Of a DNA stretch of 37,077 bases, positions 1 to 8,329 are shown in pieces. The position numbers were made by a program, and so were the translations under genes. The stretch is from Tubiluchus corallicola (taxonomy: Eukaryota > Priapulida > Priapulimorpha > Priapulimorphida > Tubiluchidae): the NCBI GenBank assembly GCA_030141605.1, contig JAQGDQ010002439.1, positions 1-37,077 on the forward strand, in the 5' to 3' direction. Under the pieces are notes generated by a model that was not told the origin of the DNA, ran no database searches, and was given only the letters and a program-made list of their open reading frames with translations. Numbering within the stretch: position 1 is the stretch's first letter; every line of letters starts with the position of its first letter.

Positions 1-16
1 CTCTTGTCATAAAACC

Positions 17-1741
17 TTATCTCTGCCCGGAGCGAATGTGAATGTCGCGTACGTCCATCTGCACATACGATTTGCCGCGAAACTCATTCTCAGATATCAC
101 GTAGCAGATATTAAAAGGCAGTGACTTCTTTATCGTTTCAAAATGCTCTGACTGCGAAAAAGCAATTCCCGCAAATACAGTAGAAGAGCTATTGGCCTCT
201 ATCAAATCCAGTTTTAAATGCTTATTTCCTTGCCCCACTAAACGACTGTTGCCGGAATCCATAACATCCTCCGTTATAAACACAGGCCTCATATTGCCTG
301 GCCCGAAAGGCTCAAACTGCCTCAGTATGCGAAAAAACTTAGGGGTCAGGTCTGACAGTGATACTTTTGCATCAACTTCTATCCTTTGGGTCAACTGATG
401 CTTCTCTATATTATCTTCCACAAATTTTTCAAACCTTATCTTAAACTCAGGTAGGTGCTTAAGCTTCAGTGATAGTCCCGCCGCATACATATGCCCTCCA
501 TATGAATCCAGTAGCTCGGAGCAGGAATCAATGGCTTCATACAGATCAAACCCATTAACTGTACGTGCCGAACCTGTAGCCACACCATTCGACTCTGCCA
601 AAACTACAGTGGGACGATAGTAATATTCTGTTAACCGCGAAGCAACAATTCCCAATACACCCTTATTCCATCCTGCCTTGTGCAGAACTGTTGATTTTTT
701 GTACTGAAGCTCATTGCAACTATCAAGCATTTCCCGCGCTTCCTCAGTAATGCTCCTATCAAGTGCTTTTCTGGCTTCATTGCACAAATCTATCTCTTTC
801 CCTATTGCAGTAGCCCTGCCCTCATCCTCTGCCAGAAGCATCTCTACAGATTTTTTCCCATGTTTGATTCGACCAGAGGCATTTAGGCGAGGTCCTATTC
901 TAAATACGATATCATTTATCTTTATGCGGCTGTTTATTCCTGACTGTATTATCAGAGCCTTTAATCCAACCGACGGATCAGAATTTAATTTCTTCAAACC
1001 ATAATAAGCCAGCACTCTATTCTCCCCTGTGATAGTGACAATATCAGACGCTATACTTACTACTACCAGGTCAAGAAAGTTTAAAAATACCTCCTCCGGG
1101 ATATCCCGCCTTATACAAAAAGCCTGCAGTAGTTTAAAAGCCACACCACAACCCGACAACTCTTTGTATGGGTATTCGCATCCGGGTTGTTTAGGATTTA
1201 ATATTGCAACAGCATTAGGCATTTCATCCCCTGGAGTATGATGATCGCAAATTATTACATCAACCCCAACACTATTTGCCTGTGCAACTTCACCCACCGC
1301 TTTTATACCGCAATCAAGTACAATCATAAGCGAATATCCATTCTCCTTTGCAAACTCAACCCCCTTTAATGAAACACCATACCCCTCAGTATAGCGATCA
1401 GGAATATAATATCCAATATTAGAAACTTTATCTTTCAGAAATGTGTACATCATGGCAACCGATGTGATTCCATCAACATCATAGTCACCAAAAACTAACA
1501 CTTTCTCATTACCTTCAACAGCTTTTTGAATACGCCAAACAGCCTTCTCCATCTCTTTCATTAAAAAAGGGTCGTGAAGATGTGTAATTTCGGGACGAAA
1601 AAATGAGCGGGCCTCATCAAATGTCCTCACTCCACGGTGAACCAATAGATTGGCAATAGCAATATCAATATTCAATGCAGCAGAAAGATGCTTGGCATCA
1701 TTGCCACCCTCCACCTGTTTTAACTCCCACTCCTTATGCAT
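17..1741 (-). CDS. recJ: Single-stranded-DNA-specific exonuclease RecJ
   Basis: A 574-residue protein of the DHH phosphoesterase superfamily. RecJ degrades single-stranded DNA 5' to 3' in recombinational repair, mismatch repair and fork processing in the cytoplasm. The sequence shows the DYDVDG metal-binding motif at residues 86-91, an LDCG motif near 142-145, the DHH triad at 166-168, the RIGPRLNASGR segment at 281-291 and the DHHA1 glycine motif GGHMYAAG at 415-422. The C-terminal ~120 residues fit the OB-fold part of the family. Length is normal for bacterial RecJ (~560-580). The ATG at 1741 gives a standard N-terminus. It is followed by a TAA at 17-19 and a possible ATG only a few bases downstream, so another minus-strand gene may be coupled to it outside the window. 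No lesion is seen. The family call is secure. Confidence 0.97.
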   Translation of the reverse strand: MHKEWELKQVEGGNDAKHLSAALNIDIAIANLLVHRGVRTFDEARSFFRPEITHLHDPFLMKEMEKAVWRIQKAVEGNEKVLVFGDYDVDGITSVAMMYTFLKDKVSNIGYYIPDRYTEGYGVSLKGVEFAKENGYSLMIVLDCGIKAVGEVAQANSVGVDVIICDHHTPGDEMPNAVAILNPKQPGCEYPYKELSGCGVAFKLLQAFCIRRDIPEEVFLNFLDLVVVSIASDIVTITGENRVLAYYGLKKLNSDPSVGLKALIIQSGINSRIKINDIVFRIGPRLNASGRIKHGKKSVEMLLAEDEGRATAIGKEIDLCNEARKALDRSITEEAREMLDSCNELQYKKSTVLHKAGWNKGVLGIVASRLTEYYYRPTVVLAESNGVATGSARTVNGFDLYEAIDSCSELLDSYGGHMYAAGLSLKLKHLPEFKIRFEKFVEDNIEKHQLTQRIEVDAKVSLSDLTPKFFRILRQFEPFGPGNMRPVFITEDVMDSGNSRLVGQGNKHLKLDLIEANSSSTVFAGIAFSQSEHFETIKKSLPFNICYVISENEFRGKSYVQMDVRDIHIRSGQR

Positions 1742-1932
1742 ATAAATTATTGTATATCATCCACATTTAAATAAGCAACTCATAAAAAATTAAACTACCA
1801 AACTGCTAACACCTGTTAGTGCACCTTACTCAAACATGGTATTATCTATCAAAATTTCATAATGTACTGCTTTCGGTAGTTATTCATACCCCTTAGGTAG
1901 AATTGATAAAAACTCACCATTTGAGTACAATC

Positions 1933-3258
1933 TTATATAAACCAGTTAATCATCTGTTCAAAAAGCTCTTGCTTTCCACTGACCTGTGCAGGCTCACCCA
2001 CTTCTTTGGCAATCTTATGAAGGTCTTCAAATGATAACCTGCCATTCTCAAAATCAACTCCACTACCGCTATCATATGATGAATAACGCTGCTTACGACG
2101 CTCTGTGTAATCCGACTCCGCCATTAGGCTGTCTGCAACAAGTAGTGCGCGGGCAAAAACATCCATCCCGGTAATATGAGAAATAAAAATGTCTTTGAGG
2201 TCAGTGGAGCTTCTACGGGTTTTTGCATCAAAGTTTATACCGCCATCTGAAAATCCCCCAGCCTGTATAATTTCAAGCATTGCCTCAGTTACCTCATATA
2301 TGTTGGTAGGAAACTCGTCAGTATCCCACCCATTCTGATAATCTCCCTTATTGGCGTCAATAGACCCTAACAGTCCGGCATCAGCAGCCATACGCAGCTC
2401 ATGTGCAAAAGAGTGCCCTGCCAGCGTAGCATGATTAACCTCAATATTCAACTTAAAGTCTTTATCAAGTCCATACTGGCGCAAAAACCCAATAACAGTC
2501 TGTGAATCAAAATCATACTGATGCTTTGTTGGCTCCATCGGCTTAGGCTCTACAAGAAATACTCCCTCGAACCCCTGCCTACGCGCATAATCGCGCGCCA
2601 TAGTAAGGAAACGCCCCATGTGCTCCAGTTCACGCTTCGTATCGGTATTATGAAGGCTACTATACCCTTCACGCCCTCCCCAAAACACATAACCTGTCCC
2701 ACCCAGAGCAATTGTGATATCTATCGCATTCTTAACTTGTACTGCCGCATTTGCCAGCACATTAAAATCCGGATTTGTGGAAGCTCCGTTCATATACCTC
2801 GGATTTGAAAATACATTGGCTGTACCCCACAGTAGCCTGACCCCTGACGCACTCTGGCGGGCTTTCATCTCAGGCTGAATTGCATACATGCGCTTTTCGA
2901 TATCGAAGACAGTGCCGTCCCCCACTATATCTGTATCATGAAAGCAGTAGAACGGAATACCTATCTTTGTTATAAATTCAAATGCCGCATCCAGCTTCTC
3001 TTTAGCCAAATCCATTGGATCGGAGGCACTGTTCCACGGAAAAACCTTTGTCCCAGGACCAAAAGGATCACCCCCTTCCCCACAGAATGTATGCCAGTAA
3101 GCTACAGCAAAGCGTAAATGCTCCTTCATCGTTTTTCCGGCAACAATGCGATCTTCTTTATACCATTTAAAAGCCAGCGGATTTCTCGATTCAGGGCCCT
3201 CAAACTCAATTTTTCCTACGCCCGGGAAGTACTCCTTATTTCCTTTAAATACACTCAT
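1933..3258 (-). CDS. xylA: Xylose isomerase
   Basis: A 441-residue class II xylose isomerase, which converts D-xylose to D-xylulose in the cytoplasm using two divalent metal ions. Visible active-site features are the FHDTD segment with H107 and D110, the FWGGREGY block at 192-199, [14 protein letters not shown] with E237 and K239, the NHATLAGH block with H276, and SIDANKGD followed by a WDTDEF segment near residue 311. The length and motifs match the long-form enzymes of Bacteroidota and Thermotoga. It lies 94 bp downstream of xylB on the same strand, so the two are probably one xylBA transcript. No xylose transporter or regulator is present in the window. Intact; call secure. Confidence 0.98.
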   Translation of the reverse strand: MSVFKGNKEYFPGVGKIEFEGPESRNPLAFKWYKEDRIVAGKTMKEHLRFAVAYWHTFCGEGGDPFGPGTKVFPWNSASDPMDLAKEKLDAAFEFITKIGIPFYCFHDTDIVGDGTVFDIEKRMYAIQPEMKARQSASGVRLLWGTANVFSNPRYMNGASTNPDFNVLANAAVQVKNAIDITIALGGTGYVFWGGREGYSSLHNTDTKRELEHMGRFLTMARDYARRQGFEGVFLVEPKPMEPTKHQYDFDSQTVIGFLRQYGLDKDFKLNIEVNHATLAGHSFAHELRMAADAGLLGSIDANKGDYQNGWDTDEFPTNIYEVTEAMLEIIQAGGFSDGGINFDAKTRRSSTDLKDIFISHITGMDVFARALLVADSLMAESDYTERRKQRYSSYDSGSGVDFENGRLSFEDLHKIAKEVGEPAQVSGKQELFEQMINWFI

Positions 3259-3352
3259 AATATTTTATAATTAATTTGATTAGCTTTCTTGTATATAACT
3301 ATTTCGACTCTTCATATATCTATTATAAAATAGCCGGTACAGGACAAAATAT

Positions 3353-4834
3353 TCACCTCTCAGCTAGTAACTCTTCCCACGCCATATATGCATCTTCAGT
3401 TGCCCTCTTTTGTCGCTCCAAAGGCTCCACAACCTCCAGCCTGCTCAATCCCGCAAGTGCCTCTTCAAATGAAGAGTAGTACCCTACTCCAATACCGGCC
3501 CCACGTGCAGCACCAGCAGCCCCATCTGTATTGTACAACTCTATAACTGTACCAGTAACATTGGCCAGCGTCTCCCTAAATATAGGACTTAAAAACATAT
3601 TGGCCTTTCCTGCACGTATCACTTTAGAGCACACCCCTATACTCTTCATCACCTCCATACCATACTTAAAAGAAAAAGCGATACCCTCCTGGGCAGCACG
3701 AAATAGGTGCCCCTGCTTGTGAGTGTTAAAATTAAGCCCGGAAATATGCGCACCCATATTGTGATTCCCCAACACACGCTCCGCTCCATTTCCAAAAGGG
3801 AGAATTGATACCCCCTCCGAACCAACTGTAACCTTAGCAGCCTCACTGTTCATCCTTTCGTATGAAAAGGCTCCGTTGCCAACATTCTTATTCAACCACG
3901 AATTCAATATTCCGGTACCATTGATACACAGCAAAACCCCTAGACGTATACTATCCACAGTGTGGTTGACATGTGCAAAGGTGTTTATCCTCGACTCTGA
4001 ATCGTACTTCACAACATCACTCACTCCATATACAACTCCCGATGTGCCTGCCGTTGTTGCAATGTCGCCGGGGTTAAGCACATTTAATGAGAATGCATTA
4101 TTTGGCTGATCTCCTGCTCTGTAAGATATCGGAGTACCAGCTTTAAGCCCAAGCTCACTAGCAGCAGCTCCTGAAACTCCCCCCTGAATACTAAAGGTCT
4201 CTCTTATCTCCGGTATCAGCCCATCTTCAAAACCATAGTAACCCATTAGCCTCCCCGACACCTTATTTTTCCCGAAATCCCAAAAAATACCTTCTGATAA
4301 TCCCGAAGCGGTAGTGCAAACCTCTCCTGTAAGACGCATGGCTATATAATCCCCAGGAAGCATTACCTTGTATATCTTATCAAAAAGCTCAGGTTCATTA
4401 TCTTTTACCCACTTCAGCTTTGAAGCCGTAAAATTGCCCGGTGAATTCAATAGCTCCACAAGACAATTATCCTCACCCATACCCTCAAACGCCTTTTGCC
4501 CAATCTCTGCCGCACGGCTATCACACCATATAATAGAAGGACGCAATACACTTTGCTCTTTATCTATAACCACTAACCCATGCATCTGATAGGATATGCC
4601 TATTGCGCCAATATCCTCCTTCTTTACAGCCGAAGTAGCAACAGCTTCCCTTGTCGCAAATACCAGACTCTTCCACCAGGTCTCAGGATGCTGCTCTGCC
4701 CACCCAGGGTTGTCCGCAATAATACCCATCTCCTGCTTAGGATAAAAGGAAGAACCCACAACCTCTCCACTCTCTCCATTCAAAACTGAAGCTTTCACAG
4801 AAGAGCTTCCTATATCAAGGCCGAGCAAAAACAT
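3353..4834 (-). CDS. xylB: Xylulokinase (FGGY family)
   Basis: A 493-residue FGGY-family sugar kinase. It phosphorylates D-xylulose to D-xylulose 5-phosphate, feeding the pentose phosphate pathway after XylA. The N-terminal FLLGLDIGSSSVKASV stretch is the phosphate-1 loop. YQMHGLVV near residue 85 and the IIWCDSRA segment are typical of xylulokinases. DQPNNAF at ~240 lies around the catalytic aspartate, and TTAGTSGVVYG is the phosphate-2/adenosine region. The C-terminal GAAGAARGAGIGVGYY block completes the actin-like fold. Substrate assignment rests on motif similarity plus the adjacent xylA, since FGGY kinases share their fold. First gene of the probable xylBA unit. The ~540 bp upstream has no recognisable activator gene. 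Intact. Confidence 0.95.
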   Translation of the reverse strand: MFLLGLDIGSSSVKASVLNGESGEVVGSSFYPKQEMGIIADNPGWAEQHPETWWKSLVFATREAVATSAVKKEDIGAIGISYQMHGLVVIDKEQSVLRPSIIWCDSRAAEIGQKAFEGMGEDNCLVELLNSPGNFTASKLKWVKDNEPELFDKIYKVMLPGDYIAMRLTGEVCTTASGLSEGIFWDFGKNKVSGRLMGYYGFEDGLIPEIRETFSIQGGVSGAAASELGLKAGTPISYRAGDQPNNAFSLNVLNPGDIATTAGTSGVVYGVSDVVKYDSESRINTFAHVNHTVDSIRLGVLLCINGTGILNSWLNKNVGNGAFSYERMNSEAAKVTVGSEGVSILPFGNGAERVLGNHNMGAHISGLNFNTHKQGHLFRAAQEGIAFSFKYGMEVMKSIGVCSKVIRAGKANMFLSPIFRETLANVTGTVIELYNTDGAAGAARGAGIGVGYYSSFEEALAGLSRLEVVEPLERQKRATEDAYMAWEELLAER

Positions 4835-5375
4835 AATTTAAACAAGTTTATTAAAAAACAATCTATACTATCCAGTAGACTTATAGACCCTCACCGTAAA
4901 AAAGCGACAAACTCAAAACAGACTCTGCAGCGTATTACGCCAGAGATGGCCTACCTACGCAAAAGTTATATCTTCGGTAAAAGAAGGTGGAAATTAAAAA
5001 AAATAGAGGGAATTTGAAACATTGCCAATGCAAAATGGCATATATTTAATAATGCAGCTATGAAACATTAAACAATAAACACATGTTAAAACTATGACTA
5101 CTAAAAAAATGTGTGACATTTTAAGAACCTAAAGTAAAGTGGGGGAATGATGACTTTACAAATACAACATTAACAAAAGTATCCATAAACCGCTCCAAAA
5201 CTCATATATTACGTGTGAAAAAATAAACCCTATAAGATTCCAGCAGAGTAAAGAAGTAAAAAAATGGCAGTTGGCAATTCTAATATTAAAGGATAAGTAT
5301 TTTCCACCTCTTTTTTTAAACAGTCACCCCTTAAGAATTAATTTTTGTTGAGATAAAAGTTTACTATTTGTATAT
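4835..5375. other. Gene-free AT-rich stretch upstream of xylB
   Basis: About 540 bp without a credible coding sequence on either strand. It must contain the xylB promoter, but I could not place a convincing TTTG/TAnnTTTG pair near the gene. A minus-strand TACTTTTG (plus-strand 5174-5181) is ~340 bp from the start codon and has no well-spaced -33 partner. No terminator, tRNA or coding remnant was recognised. Confidence 0.5.
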
Positions 5376-5602
5376 TTTGACCTAGAATGCAATAAACCCC
5401 TCCAGAGGCTTAAAAAAAATGTACAGTTCGTATTGGCGATTATATAGTTGTTTGAAGTAGTATTCTCTTGATACAAAAGAGCCAAAAATCAAGTCTGTAA
5501 AGGCCGTTTTTCTATTTCGCAGAGTTTGTTAGGTTCATCTGATTTTGATTTGACGATTTTCCTATCTTAACCTGCAAGGCTTTGCACGGAATTTACAATA
5601 TA
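5376..5602 (-). repeat. R1 repeat, copy A (inverted, internally deleted)
   Basis: The reverse complement of this stretch aligns with copy B (7791-8219). Both contain a TTCCGTGCAAAGCCTT block, a run TAGGAAAATC.TCAAATCA, an AACAAACTCTG/TACAAACTCTG block, TATAATCG.CAATACGAACTG, and finally AAGCCTC.GGAGG.GTTTATTGCA. Copy A lacks the ~170 bp central part present in B (about 7925-8095), so the two flanks are joined directly. I do not recognise the family. It is non-coding as it stands. Confidence 0.75.
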
Positions 5603-5669
5603 ACCCTTAAAAAGCCGTGCTGCACGAAACAACACGACTTTTTAAGTTCATAGTTTACTTTTTCTTCTA

Positions 5670-6432
5670 CTAAGGGCAGTCTGCAGCAGGGTGATATTTA
5701 ATAGGACGGCTTTGGGTTCCATCCCAATAGTAGCAATTGATAGGGTTTAACTCTACAATAGAAGGTTCACACTTTATATCTTCATCTACATGCAGTGTAC
5801 TTAAGTTTGTATTATTACTTACATCCAAGCTCGTAAGATCGTTATCCCTGCAACTCAACACAGCTAATGCTGTATTATTACTCACATCCAAACTCGTAAA
5901 GTTGTTGTCATAGCAAGCCAACATAGTTAAAGTGGGTTATTACTTACGTCCAAACTCGTAAGGTTATTGCCATAGCAACCCAAATCAAACAAGGTTGTAT
6001 TATTACTTATATCCAAGCTCGTAAGATCGTTATCCCTGCAACTCAACACAACTAATGCTGTATTATTACTTACATCCAAACTTGTAAGATTGTTCTCATA
6101 GCGAGAAACCCTCCAAAGAGGTCAAAAACTATATCCCATCTAAAGAATCAATGTTCTTGCCACATACATCTATAGAAGCGGCAGCCAACACATCCGCATG
6201 GTCTGCTGTCAGACTATCATTGAGGGTGAAAGCAATTAGGGAACTTACCTTTTTTAGTGCAAGCCTAAAATTAGCATCTGGCACCCTAAAAAGACTATTG
6301 CCAGTTTTCAGTCGAGGGTTATCACTTTCCACCCCCTACCTTCCCCATCCCATTACAGAGACTGGCAAATAGCATAACTGCCAGAAATATAGCTACACTT
6401 AATTGTTTAAATAAGCGGTTTTACCCACACAT
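5670..6432 (-). pseudogene. Decayed BspA-type leucine-rich-repeat secreted protein
   Basis: Remains of a small exported LRR protein. Reading from ATG at 6432-6430, the third residue is followed by TAA. The same frame then encodes a signal-peptide-like segment (LSVAIFLAVMLFASL). A frameshift near 6333-6340 leads into an N-terminal LRR cap (FRVPDANFRLALKK ... KNIDSLDGI), which ends at TAG (6129-6131). A further shift at ~6100-6115 leads into tandem 21-residue repeats of the form NNLTSLDVSNNTALxxLxCxx. Repeat starts on the plus strand are at 5821, 5884, 5946, 6009 and 6072. The 62-bp step between 5884 and 5946, against 63 elsewhere, pinpoints a one-base deletion. The C-terminus reads to a stop at 5670. 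At least five lesions: clearly a pseudogene. LRR proteins of this class are usually surface adhesion proteins. Confidence 0.88.
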
Positions 6433-6462
6433 TTTACTATAAGTTTTTATCTTTACAATACT

Positions 6463-6825
6463 ATGACCCTTGTAAGCCTTATATCTCACTATCCGGACGA
6501 AGAGAGTTGTAAGCACAAGTTTAAAGAAGATCAGGCAGGAGTCATATGTGTCAGATGCAGAGGAATATCTCACTACTGGAAAGGCACAGCATGAGTGTAA
6601 GAATTGTCACACTAGCACAACCTTGAGAGTGGTACAATCATGTATAAGTCGAAGCTACCATATCACTATTGGTTTCTCACAATGCATTTGTTAACTTCGA
6701 CAAAAAAGAGTTTCTCAGCCCGAAAAGGTTCAGCGTCAGCCGTGGCGCAAGCGCTATGTCCTGATTTGGCACATGGATCACAGGCTTTTCGGGAGGCTAT
6801 GTGTAAACAATTGGCAGCTCCTGTG
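6463..6825 (+). mobile_element. Remnant of an IS1595-family transposase (N-terminal part, frameshifted)
   Basis: From ATG 6463 the frame reads HYPDEESCKHKFKE...GVICVRCRGISHYWK. A frameshift near 6588 leads to QHECKNCHTSTTLR. Another shift leads to MYKSKLPYHYWFLTMHLLTSTKKSFSA (from 6640), and a further one to KVQRQ..RKRYVLIWHMDHRL and then FREAM. This order (zinc ribbon with CVRC and CKNC pairs, then the helix ending in TKKSFSA, then a QRQxxxKRYxxxWxMxHxLREAM-like segment) matches the conserved N-terminal half of IS1595-family transposases. The catalytic DDE half is absent: similarity stops at about 6825. Ends and target duplications were not found. An old, dead copy, head-to-head with the LRR pseudogene. 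Confidence 0.8.
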
Positions 6826-6882
6826 AGTAGTAAAAATGCATTTAGTTGTAAATACGGATAATCACCAAATTTATATAAGCTG

Positions 6883-7695
6883 ATGAAAAGATGTATAAGT
6901 ATTAAGATTATTGCTTTTATGTTTGGAGCAGTATTGCATGGACCAGCATGGACAGCAAAAGGGCAAAATGCCGATAGCACTTTTAACAAAAGTGTCTATG
7001 TAACAGGAGTTGTTTATGACAAAACAACAATGCTGCCACTCTCCCAATCCGGATTTACAATAAATAACAGGTTAACAGGAACATCTGATAATGAGGGCAG
7101 GTTCTTTCTCTCGGGGAAGCCCGGAGATCTGATCAGGTATACCCATATAGGGTACAAAGAGGTAGAGATAACTCTTCCTGTTGATACATTGGACACCATG
7201 GAGTACCTTATGGGCATATTTATGTCTCAGGACACAATGCAAATTGATGAAATAGTTATATTTCCGCGTATACCATATCACCTATACACAGAAGTCCAAA
7301 ATATTCCCCCATCGACACAAATGGCAGACAATGCCAGAAATAATATTAATAATGCAGTTATGCAGGGGCTTACTAAATCGCCAAAAGTGTTTGATGCTGA
7401 CATGAATGCCAGGAATACTTTTCAGAAGCATGAGGTACGTGCTGAGTACAGTGGCTTTAGAGCTAACCCCTCCAACTCTTTAATGATATCAAGCTCCCCT
7501 TACAGCTCAAATAGGACATATTCCGTGCTATATGGTGCACCGGTAGTTGTAGGAAAGATGCAATCAAAACAGATAGTAACAACGAATGAAAAAGATATTA
7601 TAATAGGAAGGTATCAAGCATTCCTGATAAAAAAGTACAATCTCGAAAAGAGAAAGAGAGAGAAAGATGTAAGACTAAAAGCCGACGACTACTAA
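6883..7695 (+). CDS. Secreted protein with carboxypeptidase-regulatory-like domain, function unknown
   Basis: A 270-residue protein. The first ~28 residues look like a signal peptide (basic MKRC, then IIAFMFGAVLHG, small residues near TAKGQN). Residues ~38-105 form a carboxypeptidase-D-regulatory-like beta-sandwich: VTGVVYD, PLSQSGFTINN, TSDNEGRFFL, GDLIRYTHIGYKEVEI, which is the common exported fold of Bacteroidota. The remaining ~160 residues carry no motif I recognise, end in a lysine/arginine-rich tail, and show no TonB-dependent barrel, so it is not a SusC fragment of normal type. Inferred location is periplasm or outer membrane. It starts only ~58 bp after the IS1595 remnant, which may have displaced its original upstream region. 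Intact open frame, but in a decayed neighbourhood. Function not assigned. Confidence 0.75.
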   Translation: MKRCISIKIIAFMFGAVLHGPAWTAKGQNADSTFNKSVYVTGVVYDKTTMLPLSQSGFTINNRLTGTSDNEGRFFLSGKPGDLIRYTHIGYKEVEITLPVDTLDTMEYLMGIFMSQDTMQIDEIVIFPRIPYHLYTEVQNIPPSTQMADNARNNINNAVMQGLTKSPKVFDADMNARNTFQKHEVRAEYSGFRANPSNSLMISSSPYSSNRTYSVLYGAPVVVGKMQSKQIVTTNEKDIIIGRYQAFLIKKYNLEKRKREKDVRLKADDY

Positions 7696-7790
7696 CCTTA
7701 TTTACAAGGCTATACAAACACAGACAGCAATATTCTATATAGCCCACTCCTTAAATCAATCCTAATGTATTTAATATCAACAATATAAAA
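7696..7790. other. Short spacer before R1 copy B
   Basis: AT-rich spacer between the carboxypeptidase-regulatory-like gene and the R1 repeat. Together with R1 copy B and the 8220-8329 spacer it makes a ~630 bp gene-free stretch. No clear terminator hairpin was recognised. Confidence 0.4.
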
Positions 7791-8219
7791 CTGAAAACTT
7801 AGCGAATTATTGTGTCCTAAACTGCAAGGATTATTGTAGCTTCCGTGCAAAGCCTTACAGAGTAAAATAGGAAAATCATCAAATCAGAATCAAATGAACC
7901 TTACAAACTCTGTAACTACCCCCTTTAAGGCCTTTGATAGAAAGACAGTGAAAGGCGTTTTAAAAAAAACTTTTCACTGTTTGAGTCTTTTTTAAAACGG
8001 CGAGCTTTTGAGAAGATCATGAAGCCGACAGCGTGGTTTCTCATCAAAAGCACTTACAAATTTAATCTTGGGCTCGACAAAAGGGCGTAAATAAAACCCT
8101 TTACATCCTTGATTTTACCTCTTTTGCACTACCTCAAAAACAACTGTATAATCGTCAATACGAACTGTACACTTTTTTTTAAGCCTCCGGAGGAGTTTAT
8201 TGCACTCTAAGTCAAAAAT
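7791..8219 (+). repeat. R1 repeat, copy B (longest copy)
   Basis: Shares its first ~310 bp with copy C (10853-11193): AACTTAGCGAATTAT, GATTATTGTA.CTTCC, TTTGATAGAAA.ACAG.GAAAGGCG, TCACTGTTTGA, GGCGAGC.TTTGAGAAGAT, GCTTCTCATCAA/GTTTCTCATCAA and GCACTTACAAATTT. Its 3' part (8098-8219) is shared with inverted copy A. It contains the inverted pair ACAGTGAAA ... TTTCACTGT (7945-7953 and 7972-7980), which could form a hairpin. No open frame spans it. Confidence 0.8.
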
Positions 8220-8329
8220 GACTCGTCCTAAAAAAAGGTTACAGGTTAACTCTTAATCCTAGTTTATGTTTACAGCTTCTCTTCATTTTTACACGTTTTA
8301 GTGTAAACCTATTTTAGGACAAGACACCT

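Noticed and set aside
1-10. ATG on the minus strand at 10-8, 6 bp after the recJ stop, reading off the left edge
   Set aside because: It may be the start of a gene coupled to recJ, but three codons cannot support a call.
5821-6110. Regular 63-bp repeats considered as a CRISPR-like array
   Set aside because: The repeats are contiguous with no variable spacers and translate to 21-residue leucine-rich repeats.
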